This document shows, piece by piece, positions 8,705 to 16,444 of a DNA stretch of 38,774 bases; within the stretch, counting starts at the first letter, position 1, and the number at the start of each line of letters is the position of its first letter. Source of the DNA: Actinophytocola xanthii (GTDB taxonomy: Bacteria; Actinomycetota; Actinomycetes; Mycobacteriales; Pseudonocardiaceae); NCBI RefSeq assembly GCF_001921205.1, contig NZ_MSIE01000090.1, forward strand, positions 1 through 38,774, in the 5' to 3' direction. A model generated the notes under the pieces. The model did no database searches, had not been told where the DNA came from, and saw nothing but the letters and a program-made list of their open reading frames with translations. The position numbers and the translations under genes were made by a program.

Positions 8705-9376
8705 GTGTCCTCCGCGATCGTGAACGAACCCCGGCCGGTCAAGCCGCGGATGCGCGGCGTGATCCACTACTGGTCCTTCCTGGTGTCGGTGGTCGCCGGC
8801 GCCACCCTGGTCACGGTGGCCGCGTCGACCGTGTCCGCGACAGCCGCCCTGGCGACGGCCATCTACGTCGCGACCGTGCTCGGCCTGTTCGGCGTGAGCG
8901 CGCTCTACCACCGGCGCTGGTGGTCCTCCACCCGCGTGCACGCGTGGATGAAGCGGCTCGACCACTCGATGATCTTCCTCTTCATCGCCGGAACGTACAC
9001 CCCGTTCTCCCTGCTCGCGATGCCCAAGCCGACGGGCTACGTGGTGCTGTCGGTGGTGTGGGGCGGGGCCGTGCTCGGGGTGGCGCTCAAGCTGCTCTGG
9101 CCGCACGCGCCGAGGTGGCTGGGAACCCCGATCTACATCGCGCTCGGCTGGGTGGCGGTGTTCGTGCTGCCGGAACTGCTGGCACAGGCGGGCGTGGCGG
9201 CGTTCGTACTCCTGCTGGTCGGCGGACTGTTCTACACCCTCGGCGCGGTCTTCTACGCCACCCGCTGGCCGGACCCGTGGCCGCACGTCTTCGGCCACCA
9301 CGAGTTCTTCCACGCCGCGACCGTGCTGGCCGCGCTCTCCCACTACATCGCCATCTGGCTGGCGATGTTCGCCTAG
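8705..9376 (+). CDS. Hemolysin III / PAQR family membrane protein
   Basis: A 223-residue protein with seven hydrophobic helices, of the TrhA/YqfA family related to eukaryotic progestin-adipoQ receptors. The conserved metal-type residues are visible: SALYHRRWW (about residues 60-68), the RLDHSMIFLFIAGTYTPF segment (about 80-97), and HHEFFHAATVLAALSHY near the C-terminus. Members may act as zinc-dependent hydrolases in the membrane, but haemolysis is not established for most. The GTG start has a leaderless promoter. The stop codon TAG is shared with the opposite gene in a CTAG palindrome at 9373-9376. Its last 47 bp are duplicated exactly at 9948-9994. In M. tuberculosis the neighbour of the prenyl synthase is also this family (Rv1085c). 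Confidence 0.93.
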   Translation: MSSAIVNEPRPVKPRMRGVIHYWSFLVSVVAGATLVTVAASTVSATAALATAIYVATVLGLFGVSALYHRRWWSSTRVHAWMKRLDHSMIFLFIAGTYTPFSLLAMPKPTGYVVLSVVWGGAVLGVALKLLWPHAPRWLGTPIYIALGWVAVFVLPELLAQAGVAAFVLLLVGGLFYTLGAVFYATRWPDPWPHVFGHHEFFHAATVLAALSHYIAIWLAMFA

Positions 9377-9732
9377 CCGCGGTTCGCGCGTCGGTGGTCA
9401 CCTGACGCGCGCTGGTTCCACTCGTACAGGAGGCGCCGCGCCTCCTTGGTGTCGAGCAGCCGAAGGCTACGTTCAGCGCAGGTGCGGAACAACTCGTCGT
9501 CGGCGTCGAGCTGCGCGGCAAGCACCGGCAGTGCCGTGTCCGACCGAGCCTCACCGATCAGCTCCAGCAGCCAATAGCGCAGCCCGTGGTCATCACGCTC
9601 CGCGTGGAACGCCTCGATCAACTCGTCGACGTGCTCGTGCGCCACTGGCCGCAGCAGGTTGAAACCGTCCTCCCGACGCTGCGGATCATGGCGCCGCATC
9701 AACCACATGGCCTCGCGGAAGGTACGGCTCAT
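9373..9732 (-). CDS. Small HEAT-repeat-like protein
   Basis: A 119-residue helical protein. The pattern LRYWLLELIGEARSDTALPVL followed by a second unit with LDADDELFRTCAERSLRLL resembles two HEAT or PBS-lyase-type repeats, which usually bind other proteins. There is no signal peptide. The start ATG 9732 has TAGGCT 6 nt upstream on the minus strand and no ribosome-binding site. It converges with the hemolysin III gene, overlapping by 4 bp in CTAG. Function unknown. Confidence 0.78.
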   Translation of the reverse strand: MSRTFREAMWLMRRHDPQRREDGFNLLRPVAHEHVDELIEAFHAERDDHGLRYWLLELIGEARSDTALPVLAAQLDADDELFRTCAERSLRLLDTKEARRLLYEWNQRASGDHRRANRG

Positions 9733-9738
9733 GGCCCC

Positions 9739-9744
9739 AGCCTA
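9739..9744 (-). promoter_or_regulatory. Putative -10 box of the HEAT-like gene
   Basis: TAGGCT on the minus strand ends 6 nt before ATG 9732, fitting a leaderless start. Confidence 0.4.
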
Positions 9745-9784
9745 GGAGCCTGGAACGCCACGCGGACCCGATTGTCGACGGGCC

Positions 9785-9937
9785 CCGGGTCAGAGGTTGC
9801 CCCGGCGCTCCTGCTCCCGTTCGATGGCCTCGCAGGTAACCGTCCTCGTCGCGGTCCACCAGGATGCGCTGCTCCTTGAGCACCTCGATCGGCACCCGGA
9901 CCTCGCCGATGCGGGCTCGCAGCTCGGGGTCGTCGTA
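9785..9937 (-). pseudogene. hppD 3' fragment with internal deletion
   Basis: This 153-bp stretch is a damaged copy of the end of the intact hppD gene. 9785-9832 matches 12081-12128 (one difference) and 9833-9937 matches 12236-12340 (two differences). The 107 bp in between (12129-12235) are missing, which breaks the frame. Part still reads [20 protein letters not shown]. The near identity points to a recent duplication. It is in the same orientation as hppD and lies 2.3 kb from it. It cannot encode an active enzyme. Confidence 0.92.
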
Positions 9938-9947
9938 GGCGGGCGTG

Positions 9948-9994
9948 GCGCTCTCCCACTACATCGCCATCTGGCTGGCGATGTTCGCCTAGCC
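9948..9994 (+). repeat. Exact 47-bp copy of the 3' end of the hemolysin III gene
   Basis: The 47 bp at 9948-9994 are identical to 9332-9378, the last codons and stop of the hemolysin III gene plus two bases. It lies immediately after the hppD fragment, with 10 unrelated bases (9938-9947) between them. The CTAG in this copy gives the stop codon of the damaged gene that follows on the minus strand, just as the original CTAG does for the HEAT-like gene. Confidence 0.95.
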
Positions 9995-10377
9995 ACCCAG
10001 CTGGTCGAGGGGCAGGACGGTACAGCCGCGCAGCTCGCGAAGCAGGTTCGTCGCGCAGACCCAACGGATGGCCGGGTCGTCGAAGGCCACCATCGCCTCG
10101 CCCAGTGGCGGGGTACCGCGCCGCCCAGATAGCGACCCCCTCGCACTCCGACGAGCGGGAACTCCCGCGCGCGGAACGCGACGGCGGCTCCGGACAGCGC
10201 GGGGCACCTCCCCAGCGACAGCCGAAGGCAGGGCAGGCATACCGGCGGCTCGGTGACGGCCATCCCCTCCGGCCAGCCCGGCCAGTCGTCCCGGTAGTCG
10301 ACGACCAGCCAGAGCACCCCCTCGTCGGTGCGGTCGGCCGGTCCGGCACATACCAGCGAACCGGCGGCGGGCGCCAC
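9989..10377 (-). pseudogene. Frameshifted small Cys-containing protein of an XRE/flavoprotein cassette
   Basis: From GTG 10377 the frame reads a protein with SLVCAGPADRTDEGVLWLVVD, DDWPGWPEGMAVTEPPVC and CLPC, a type found next to XRE regulators and flavoproteins in Streptomyces and relatives, of unknown function. The reading frame then fails; the conserved continuation LGEAMVAFDDPAIRW and the rest run in another frame to TAG at 9989. The break is at a run of four G at 10110-10113 (C on the coding strand); one more base would restore AVPPLGEAMV. The C-terminus and stop run into the 47-bp hemolysin III copy. It follows the flavoprotein gene by about 35 bp and may once have been the last gene of that operon. 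Whether the indel is real cannot be told here. Confidence 0.65.
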
Positions 10378-10379
10378 CA

Positions 10380-10400
10380 ACCCGGACAAAATGTCCGGGT
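10380..10400. promoter_or_regulatory. Perfect hairpin ACCCGGACA-AAA-TGTCCGGGT
   Basis: Nine-base arms with a 3-base loop lie between the flavoprotein stop codon (10413) and the start of the frameshifted gene (10377). It could end or attenuate the flavoprotein transcript or be an operator. The symmetrical GGACA/TGTCC core resembles a regulator site, but the regulator gene of the cassette has lost its HTH. Confidence 0.5.
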
Positions 10401-10412
10401 CACCGGATGGTG

Positions 10413-10964
10413 TCAGGTCTCGACGGCCGCGAGGACGGCGTTGATGATCGAGCGCCACGGCAGGTCTCTGCCGGGTTCGGAGCGCGGCTCGTGGAGGGGC
10501 CAGACGTCGTCTCCGGTGAGCAGGTGGACGCCGGCGCCCCGCAGCGCGGCCAGGTGGCTCTCCCAGGCCGGCTGCCTGGCGTGCGCCGCGTTGATGCGGG
10601 GGAACACGACGACCGGCACCGTGCCCAGGCCAATCGCCTCGCACACCTGGGTAAGGGCCTGGTTGTCGGCCAGACCGAGCGCGAGCTTCGCGACCGTGTT
10701 CGAGGTCGCCGGTACCACGGCGTGGCAGTCCACCGGTGGATGCGGCCTCTCCTCGCCGGGCAGCCGCGGCTTCCACCGCACCGGGAGGCCGGTGGCCTGC
10801 TCGATCCGCTCGATGTCACCGGTCGCCGCGAGCCAGGTGGCGGCGGTCGGAGTGAGTGTCACGGCCACGCGCCAGCCGCGTTGTCGGAGTGGCTCGACCA
10901 GCTCCGGCAGGAGCCGCTCCACGCCACCGGCGGCCGAGCCGACCAGGCCAAGGACCGGTGCCAT
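10413..10964 (-). CDS. Flavoprotein (Dfp/PPCDC-like)
   Basis: A 183-residue protein of the HFCD flavoprotein family, related to phosphopantothenoylcysteine decarboxylase and EpiD. The N-terminus MAPVLGLVGSAAGGVER is the FMN-phosphate-binding strand and loop; VVPATSNTVAKLALGLADN (about residues 84-102) is the counterpart of the PASANT motif. The substrate is unknown. ATG 10964 overlaps the stop codon of the upstream regulator gene (TGATG), so translation is probably coupled. The same pair of regulator and flavoprotein occurs in many actinomycetes. It appears intact, but both partners around it are damaged. Confidence 0.82.
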   Translation of the reverse strand: MAPVLGLVGSAAGGVERLLPELVEPLRQRGWRVAVTLTPTAATWLAATGDIERIEQATGLPVRWKPRLPGEERPHPPVDCHAVVPATSNTVAKLALGLADNQALTQVCEAIGLGTVPVVVFPRINAAHARQPAWESHLAALRGAGVHLLTGDDVWPLHEPRSEPGRDLPWRSIINAVLAAVET

Positions 10965-12052
10965 CAGCTCTCGTCCACCGCGCGGCACCGCTGCGCCAGC
11001 GCGAGCAGCAGTGCGGACCTGCGACCGCCGGTGACGGGCGCGCGGCGGTAGAGGGTGCGTACGACCTCCCGGGCGAGTGCCGAGTGCCGGACGAGCTGGG
11101 GGGACTTCTCCTCCGCGGACCACAGCACCTGTAGGGCGTCGTCGTCCCTGGCCAGCAGGCTCAGGGCACGGGCGTAGTCGATCAGGTGCACGACCTGACG
11201 CTCGACCGGCAGCGAGCCGGTGTCGACCCGACCGGCCTGCTCCACGACCAGTGGGACGTCGCCCAGGTCGAGGCTGGCGGAGATCCGGTGCAGTGCGACG
11301 TTGGTGGGACCGAAGCCCGTCGCCCAGTGGTTCGCGTCGGTGCCGAGCGTGTGAGCCGCCGTTTCGGCCTTGGCGAGCAGCTCGTTCGTCAGGCTCCGAT
11401 CCTGTTGGCGGGCCGCGGCGATGGCCGAGCGGAGATGGAGCATGCCGTAGAGGCTGAGGGCGGCGGGATCGCCGTCCTTCATTCGCGGCGCCAGCCAACC
11501 GGCGGCGGCGGTGCCGAGCCGCAGGGCGTCCTCGAACCGACCGACGGCGAGAAGCGCGTGGGTGGCCGAGCGTGCGGCGGAGGCCAGGACCAGGGGATCG
11601 TCAGCGATATCCGCGGCCTGCATCGCCCGCTCGGCGGCGATCCAGCCGAGGTCAGCCTCGCCGATCTTCGCCAGCGTCGTCGCGGCCAGGTGGTGGACGC
11701 GGGCGGACACCGCGGCGCACCGGCGCCGGTAGGGCCGGTCGCCTCCGGCCGCCTCCATGCGCTGGGCCGTCTCGATCAAGCGGGGTAGCGCGGCCACGAC
11801 CCGCCCGATCCGCCCGCCCTGGTAGTCCGTGAAGGCGTTCTCAGCCCAGCTGGCGACCGGCGCCGGATCCACGTACTCGGACTCGACCCCGGCGAACAAC
11901 GTCCTGGACAAGCGCCGGGGAGCCATCAGCGCGTCCCGGACGGCGGGGACGTCGTCACCACGGTGCTCGTCCTCGAGCAGCGTCGGCTGGCCGAGCAGGT
12001 CGGTGAGGGTGACGCGTTCGCCGATGGTCAACGGGTCCCCGGCGCCGCGCAT
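10964..12052 (-). CDS. XRE-family regulator C-terminal part, HTH domain missing
   Basis: A 362-residue protein consisting of the helical, TPR-like sensor region seen in actinomycete XRE regulators paired with flavoproteins. The beginning, GERVTLTDLLGQPT, matches the junction just after the DNA-binding domain in relatives, so about 70-80 residues including the helix-turn-helix are absent. The sequence upstream becomes the 3' end of hppD after 33 bp, so the gene was probably cut when this segment was joined. A TAGCCT hexamer 6 nt before ATG 12052 could still drive a leaderless transcript. Two neighbouring genes follow on the strand, the first coupled by TGATG. It may be a decaying pseudogene or a DNA-binding-free regulator. 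Confidence 0.72.
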   Translation of the reverse strand: MRGAGDPLTIGERVTLTDLLGQPTLLEDEHRGDDVPAVRDALMAPRRLSRTLFAGVESEYVDPAPVASWAENAFTDYQGGRIGRVVAALPRLIETAQRMEAAGGDRPYRRRCAAVSARVHHLAATTLAKIGEADLGWIAAERAMQAADIADDPLVLASAARSATHALLAVGRFEDALRLGTAAAGWLAPRMKDGDPAALSLYGMLHLRSAIAAARQQDRSLTNELLAKAETAAHTLGTDANHWATGFGPTNVALHRISASLDLGDVPLVVEQAGRVDTGSLPVERQVVHLIDYARALSLLARDDDALQVLWSAEEKSPQLVRHSALAREVVRTLYRRAPVTGGRRSALLLALAQRCRAVDES

Positions 12053-12058
12053 GTGCCG

Positions 12059-12064
12059 AGGCTA
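12059..12064 (-). promoter_or_regulatory. Putative -10 box before the truncated regulator
   Basis: TAGCCT on the minus strand ends 6 nt before ATG 12052. It may be a chance promoter acquired at the recombination junction. Confidence 0.35.
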
Positions 12065-12085
12065 GCGCGGTGCCGGGGGTCCGGG

Positions 12086-13342
<1,257 letters not shown>

Positions 13343-13345
13343 TCA

Positions 13346-13362
13346 CTGGTCAGACTGACCAG
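13346..13362. promoter_or_regulatory. Palindrome CTGGTCAG-A-CTGACCAG between hppD and lrp
   Basis: Eight-base arms are perfect around a single A. It lies in the divergent promoter region, 25 bp before the regulator start codon and 73 bp before hppD. Symmetrical operators are expected for Lrp/AsnC proteins, so this is the likely binding site of the adjacent regulator. Confidence 0.6.
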
Positions 13363-13387
13363 CAATCGCCGGGAAGTGAGGTGCAGG

Positions 13388-13882
13388 ATGAGGCATTCTG
13401 TCGAGGTGAGTGAACTCGATGCGCTGGATGCGCGCCTGCTGCTCCTGCTGTCCGACGAACCTCGTATCGGGGTGCTCGAGTGCTCGCGGCGCCTCGGCGT
13501 CGCCCGCGGCACCGTCCAGGCCCGGATGGACCGCCTCGAGCAGCGGGGCGTGCTACGCGGCTTCCCGCCCGAGGTCGACCTGGCGGCGATCGGCTACGGC
13601 CTGACGGCGTTCGCCGTGCTGGAGATCTCCCAGGGGAGACGGGCGGAGGTCGCCGAGCGGCTGGCAGCGATCGACGAGGTGTGCGAGGTACACGCGACAA
13701 CCGGTGAGGGTGATCTGCTGGTGCGCATGGTGGCGCGGTCGAACGCCGACCTCCAGCGGGTCATCGACGAGGTCGTCGACGTGCACTGGGTCCGCAGAAC
13801 CGCCACGTCGATCGCGCTGTCGACTCCGGTCCCACCGAGAATTCGCCCACTGCTGGAGCGGGTCGCCGACGCCCGCGCCTGA
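13388..13882 (+). CDS. Lrp/AsnC family transcriptional regulator
   Basis: A 164-residue regulator. An N-terminal HTH (about residues 10-60) with LGVARGTVQARMDRLEQRGVL is followed by the RAM/ligand-binding domain with VHATTGEGDLLVRMVARSNADL (about 99-120), which binds amino acids or related acids. It is divergent from hppD, and such neighbours usually sense an aromatic acid or amino acid and control the dioxygenase. The ATG at 13388 has GAGG about 8 nt upstream. It converges with greA over a strong hairpin. Sense of control is unknown. Confidence 0.9.
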   Translation: MRHSVEVSELDALDARLLLLLSDEPRIGVLECSRRLGVARGTVQARMDRLEQRGVLRGFPPEVDLAAIGYGLTAFAVLEISQGRRAEVAERLAAIDEVCEVHATTGEGDLLVRMVARSNADLQRVIDEVVDVHWVRRTATSIALSTPVPPRIRPLLERVADARA

Positions 13883-13910
13883 GGACAGGCGAAACAGAGT
13901 GCGCCCAGTA

Positions 13911-13954
13911 TGCGAAACGGGCCCATTCCTCATGGGAAACAGGCCCGTTTCGCA
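13911..13954. terminator. Bidirectional terminator between lrp and greA
   Basis: TGCGAAACGGGCC and GGCCCGTTTCGCA form a 13-bp stem around a partly self-pairing centre (CCAT/ATGG). It lies between convergent genes with 28 bp either side, so it can end both transcripts. Confidence 0.8.
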
Positions 13955-13964
13955 CGCCGTTGAC

Positions 13965-13979
13965 GCGGGAAATTCCCGC
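13965..13979. terminator. Second short hairpin before the greA stop
   Basis: GCGGGAA-A-TTCCCGC is a perfect 7-bp arm palindrome 3 bp from the greA stop codon. It probably adds to the terminator just upstream. Confidence 0.4.
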
Positions 13980-13981
13980 CG

Positions 13982-14470
13982 TTATCCCGCGTAGGGCACA
14001 GCCTTGACCAGGGTCACCTTCTGCGTGCTGCCGTTGGGCAGTTCGTACGAGCGGGTTTCGCCCTCCTTGGCCCCCAACAGCGCCTTGCCCAGCGGTGACT
14101 CCGGCGAGTAGACCTCGATGGCCCCCTCGGCTCCTTCCTCGCGGGTGGCGAGCAGGAACTTCTCGGTCTCGTTGTCGCCCTCGTACCGGATGGTCAGGAC
14201 CTTGCCGGGCTCGGCCAGCCCGTCGTTGGCCGGCGCCTCGCCGACCTTCGCATTGCGCAGCAGTTCCTGCAGGTGGCGGATCCGCGCCTCGGCCTGGCCC
14301 TGCTCCTCGCGCGCCGCATGGTAGCCGCCGTTCTCCTTGAGGTCCCCCTCCTCGCGGCTAGCGTTGATCTTCGCGGCGATAACCGGGCGATTGTCAACGA
14401 GCTCGTCAAGCTCCTGCTTGAGCCGGTTGTAGGCCTCCTGGGTCAGCCAGGTCACCTGTGTGTCGCTCAC
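13982..14470 (-). CDS. greA: Transcript cleavage factor GreA
   Basis: A 162-residue Gre factor that rescues backtracked RNA polymerase by stimulating cleavage of the nascent RNA. The N-terminal coiled coil contains [20 protein letters not shown] with the acidic tip residues, and the C-terminal FKBP-like domain contains [18 protein letters not shown]. The start is GTG 14470 ([16 protein letters not shown]), matching mycobacterial GreA, with GAGGAG 9 nt upstream; an open frame continues to 14596. As in M. tuberculosis (Rv1080c), the DUF4307 gene is just upstream on the same strand. Confidence 0.96.
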   Translation of the reverse strand: MSDTQVTWLTQEAYNRLKQELDELVDNRPVIAAKINASREEGDLKENGGYHAAREEQGQAEARIRHLQELLRNAKVGEAPANDGLAEPGKVLTIRYEGDNETEKFLLATREEGAEGAIEVYSPESPLGKALLGAKEGETRSYELPNGSTQKVTLVKAVPYAG

Positions 14471-14653
14471 GGTCACCAACTCCTCGTCATACTTCCGAAC
14501 CCGCGGATTCGGGCCGGTAGTTCCGGGGCGGCGGCGAACACCCCGAACGGAAAAACACGGCCCCCCTGGGACCGTGCAGGTAAGACAGACTATCACGAAT
14601 ACGGAGCTGGCCTTGTCCGATTTGCCTGGTTCTCTCCAGCCGCCTGACCTAGT

Positions 14654-15094
14654 TCACCCTGATGGCCGCAGCGTCGTGGACAGGTATGCCGGGACCTGAT
14701 AAGAGCAGCCGAAGACGTTCGCGGTGACCGGCTCCTCCGTGCTCCGGACGACGGTCGTGACCAGCATCGACGTCGGACCTGGCGGAACGAGGACCTCCTT
14801 GCGCCCGCCCTCGCTGCCGTCGAGCACCCGGACCCGCACGATGCACACCGCGGGCCGCGACGGGTCGTCCCGGCTGATCTCGAAGGTGAAGCGCATGGCG
14901 TTGTCCGGCAGGTTCTCGAAGCGCGTCTGCTGGGTCTCGATGGGGGCGGTGCCGAGGTTGACGTACCCGACCCAGGCGACGACGCCACCGAACAGGATCG
15001 CGAGCACCGAGAGAAGCAAGTAGGTTCTGCGCGAGGTCGGCCGCGGCCGGGTGCCGTAGCGCTGCTCCAGCTTGGCTCTGGTCGGGGTGGTCAT
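14654..15094 (-). CDS. DUF4307 family membrane-anchored protein
   Basis: A 146-residue protein with a cytoplasmic basic N-terminus (TRAKLEQRYGTRPRPTSRR), one transmembrane helix at about 25-47 and an extracytoplasmic beta-rich domain with Cys83 and Cys129 in CIVRVRVL and GCSYQVP. It is the counterpart of M. tuberculosis Rv1081c by sequence type and position between greA and mca. Function unknown. The ATG at 15094 was chosen because the first residues match the family; the frame runs to 15160. It diverges from mca over 134 bp. Confidence 0.88.
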   Translation of the reverse strand: MTTPTRAKLEQRYGTRPRPTSRRTYLLLSVLAILFGGVVAWVGYVNLGTAPIETQQTRFENLPDNAMRFTFEISRDDPSRPAVCIVRVRVLDGSEGGRKEVLVPPGPTSMLVTTVVRSTEEPVTANVFGCSYQVPAYLSTTLRPSG

Positions 15095-15228
15095 GCTGGG
15101 CCTCCACCCGATTGTCGGTCCTGCCGGGAACAATGCACCCGAACGACGTGGTTCGTACAACCAGGTCGAGTATCCGGCAGACGCACGGGGTGTTCTGTCC
15201 GGGGTGAGCGCTGGAGGACGAGGGGATC

Positions 15229-16110
15229 ATGGCGGAGAAGCTGCGGCTGATGACGGTGCACGCGCACCCGGACGACGAGTCCAGCAAGGGTGCGGCCACC
15301 ATGGTCAAGTACGTGACCGAGGGTCACGAGGTGATGGTCGTGACCTGCACCGGCGGCGAACGGGGCGACATCCTCAACCCCGCCATGGATCGCCCCGAGG
15401 TGCTCGAGAACATGAACGAGTACCGCCGCAAGGAGATGGCCCGCGCCGTCGAGATCCTGGGCGTCTCGCACCGCTGGCTCGGCTTCGTCGACTCCGGTCT
15501 CCCCGAGGGCGACCCGCTCCCGCCGCTGCCCGAGGGCTGCTTCGCCCTCGTGCCGCTCGAGGAGTCGGTGCCCCCGCTGGTCAAGCTCATGCGCGAGTTC
15601 AAGCCGCACGTAGTGATCACCTACGACGAGAACGGCGGGTACCCGCACCCCGACCACATCCGCTGCCACGAGGTCTCGGTAGCGGCCTTCGACGCCGCGG
15701 GCGACCCGGACCTGTACCCCGAGTCCGGCGAGCCGTGGACCCCGCTGAAGCTGTACTACTCGCACGGCTTCTCCCGCACCCGCATGCAGGCGATGCACGA
15801 CGCGCTGCTCGCCCGGGGCATGGAGTCGCCGTACACCGAGTGGCTGGAGAAGTGGGACTCCTCGCGGGGCGATGTCGCCGCCCGCGTCACCACCCGGGTG
15901 GAATGTGCGGAATACTTCGAGAAGAGGGACGCCGCACTGCTCGCCCACGCCACCCAGATCGACCCGAACAGCCGGTGGTTCGCCGTGCCGCTCGAGGTGC
16001 AGCGGGACGTCTGGCCGTTCGAGGAGTACGAGCTCGTGCGGTCCCTGGTGGACACGACGTTACCGGAGGACGACCTGTTCTCCGGGATCAGCGAGAAGGT
16101 GCATGCATGA
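15229..16110 (+). CDS. mca: Mycothiol S-conjugate amidase
   Basis: A 293-residue zinc amidase that splits mycothiol conjugates of toxins or drugs to a mercapturic acid, for export, and GlcN-Ins for reuse. The zinc site is visible: HAHPDDE (H13, D16) and [12 protein letters not shown] (H143). Its length and the [12 protein letters not shown] stretch fit Mca rather than the related deacetylase MshB. GGAGGACGAGGGG precedes ATG 15229. The stop codon overlaps the start of the next gene by ATGA. Mycothiol is restricted to Actinobacteria, so this supports the taxonomic call. Confidence 0.95.
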   Translation: MAEKLRLMTVHAHPDDESSKGAATMVKYVTEGHEVMVVTCTGGERGDILNPAMDRPEVLENMNEYRRKEMARAVEILGVSHRWLGFVDSGLPEGDPLPPLPEGCFALVPLEESVPPLVKLMREFKPHVVITYDENGGYPHPDHIRCHEVSVAAFDAAGDPDLYPESGEPWTPLKLYYSHGFSRTRMQAMHDALLARGMESPYTEWLEKWDSSRGDVAARVTTRVECAEYFEKRDAALLAHATQIDPNSRWFAVPLEVQRDVWPFEEYELVRSLVDTTLPEDDLFSGISEKVHA

Positions 16111-16397
16111 CACTGCTCGGGCATGACCAGGGCGCCGTCACGGTGTCCCTGGTCGCCCAGCCGCCCACCACGGAGGAGGACCCGGGCGGCCGGGGCGAGG
16201 ACTTCGGCAAGTCGTCCCCGGTCGCGTTGCTGGTGCTGCTGCTGTTCTTCGTCGCCGTCGCCTTGCTCGTCCGGTCGATGACCAAGCACCTCAAGCGCAT
16301 CCCCGAGAGTTTCGACCCGCCCGAGGAGAAGGCCGGCGAGGACCAGGCGTCAACGCCCTCGGGGAAGGACTCGGCGGAGGACACCCCCAAGAGCTGA
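16107..16397 (+). CDS. Small single-span membrane protein
   Basis: A 96-residue protein with one strong hydrophobic helix (about residues 38-57, [19 protein letters not shown]) followed by a basic patch (KHLKRIP) and an acidic tail. Its ATG overlaps the mca stop by ATGA, so it is translationally coupled. It sits in the position of Rv1083, between mca and the DUF255 gene. Function unknown. Confidence 0.85.
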   Translation: MTLLGHDQGAVTVSLVAQPPTTEEDPGGRGEDFGKSSPVALLVLLLFFVAVALLVRSMTKHLKRIPESFDPPEEKAGEDQASTPSGKDSAEDTPKS

Positions 16398-16444
16398 GCG
16401 ACGCGCCTTCGACCGTCCCCGCCGCGGTTTGAGAGGGTGGGGCC

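Noticed and set aside
10413-12052. Flavoprotein and regulator as a new defence or toxin-antitoxin system
   Set aside because: The pair is a known actinomycete combination and has no nuclease or toxin-like partner here, so nothing supports this.
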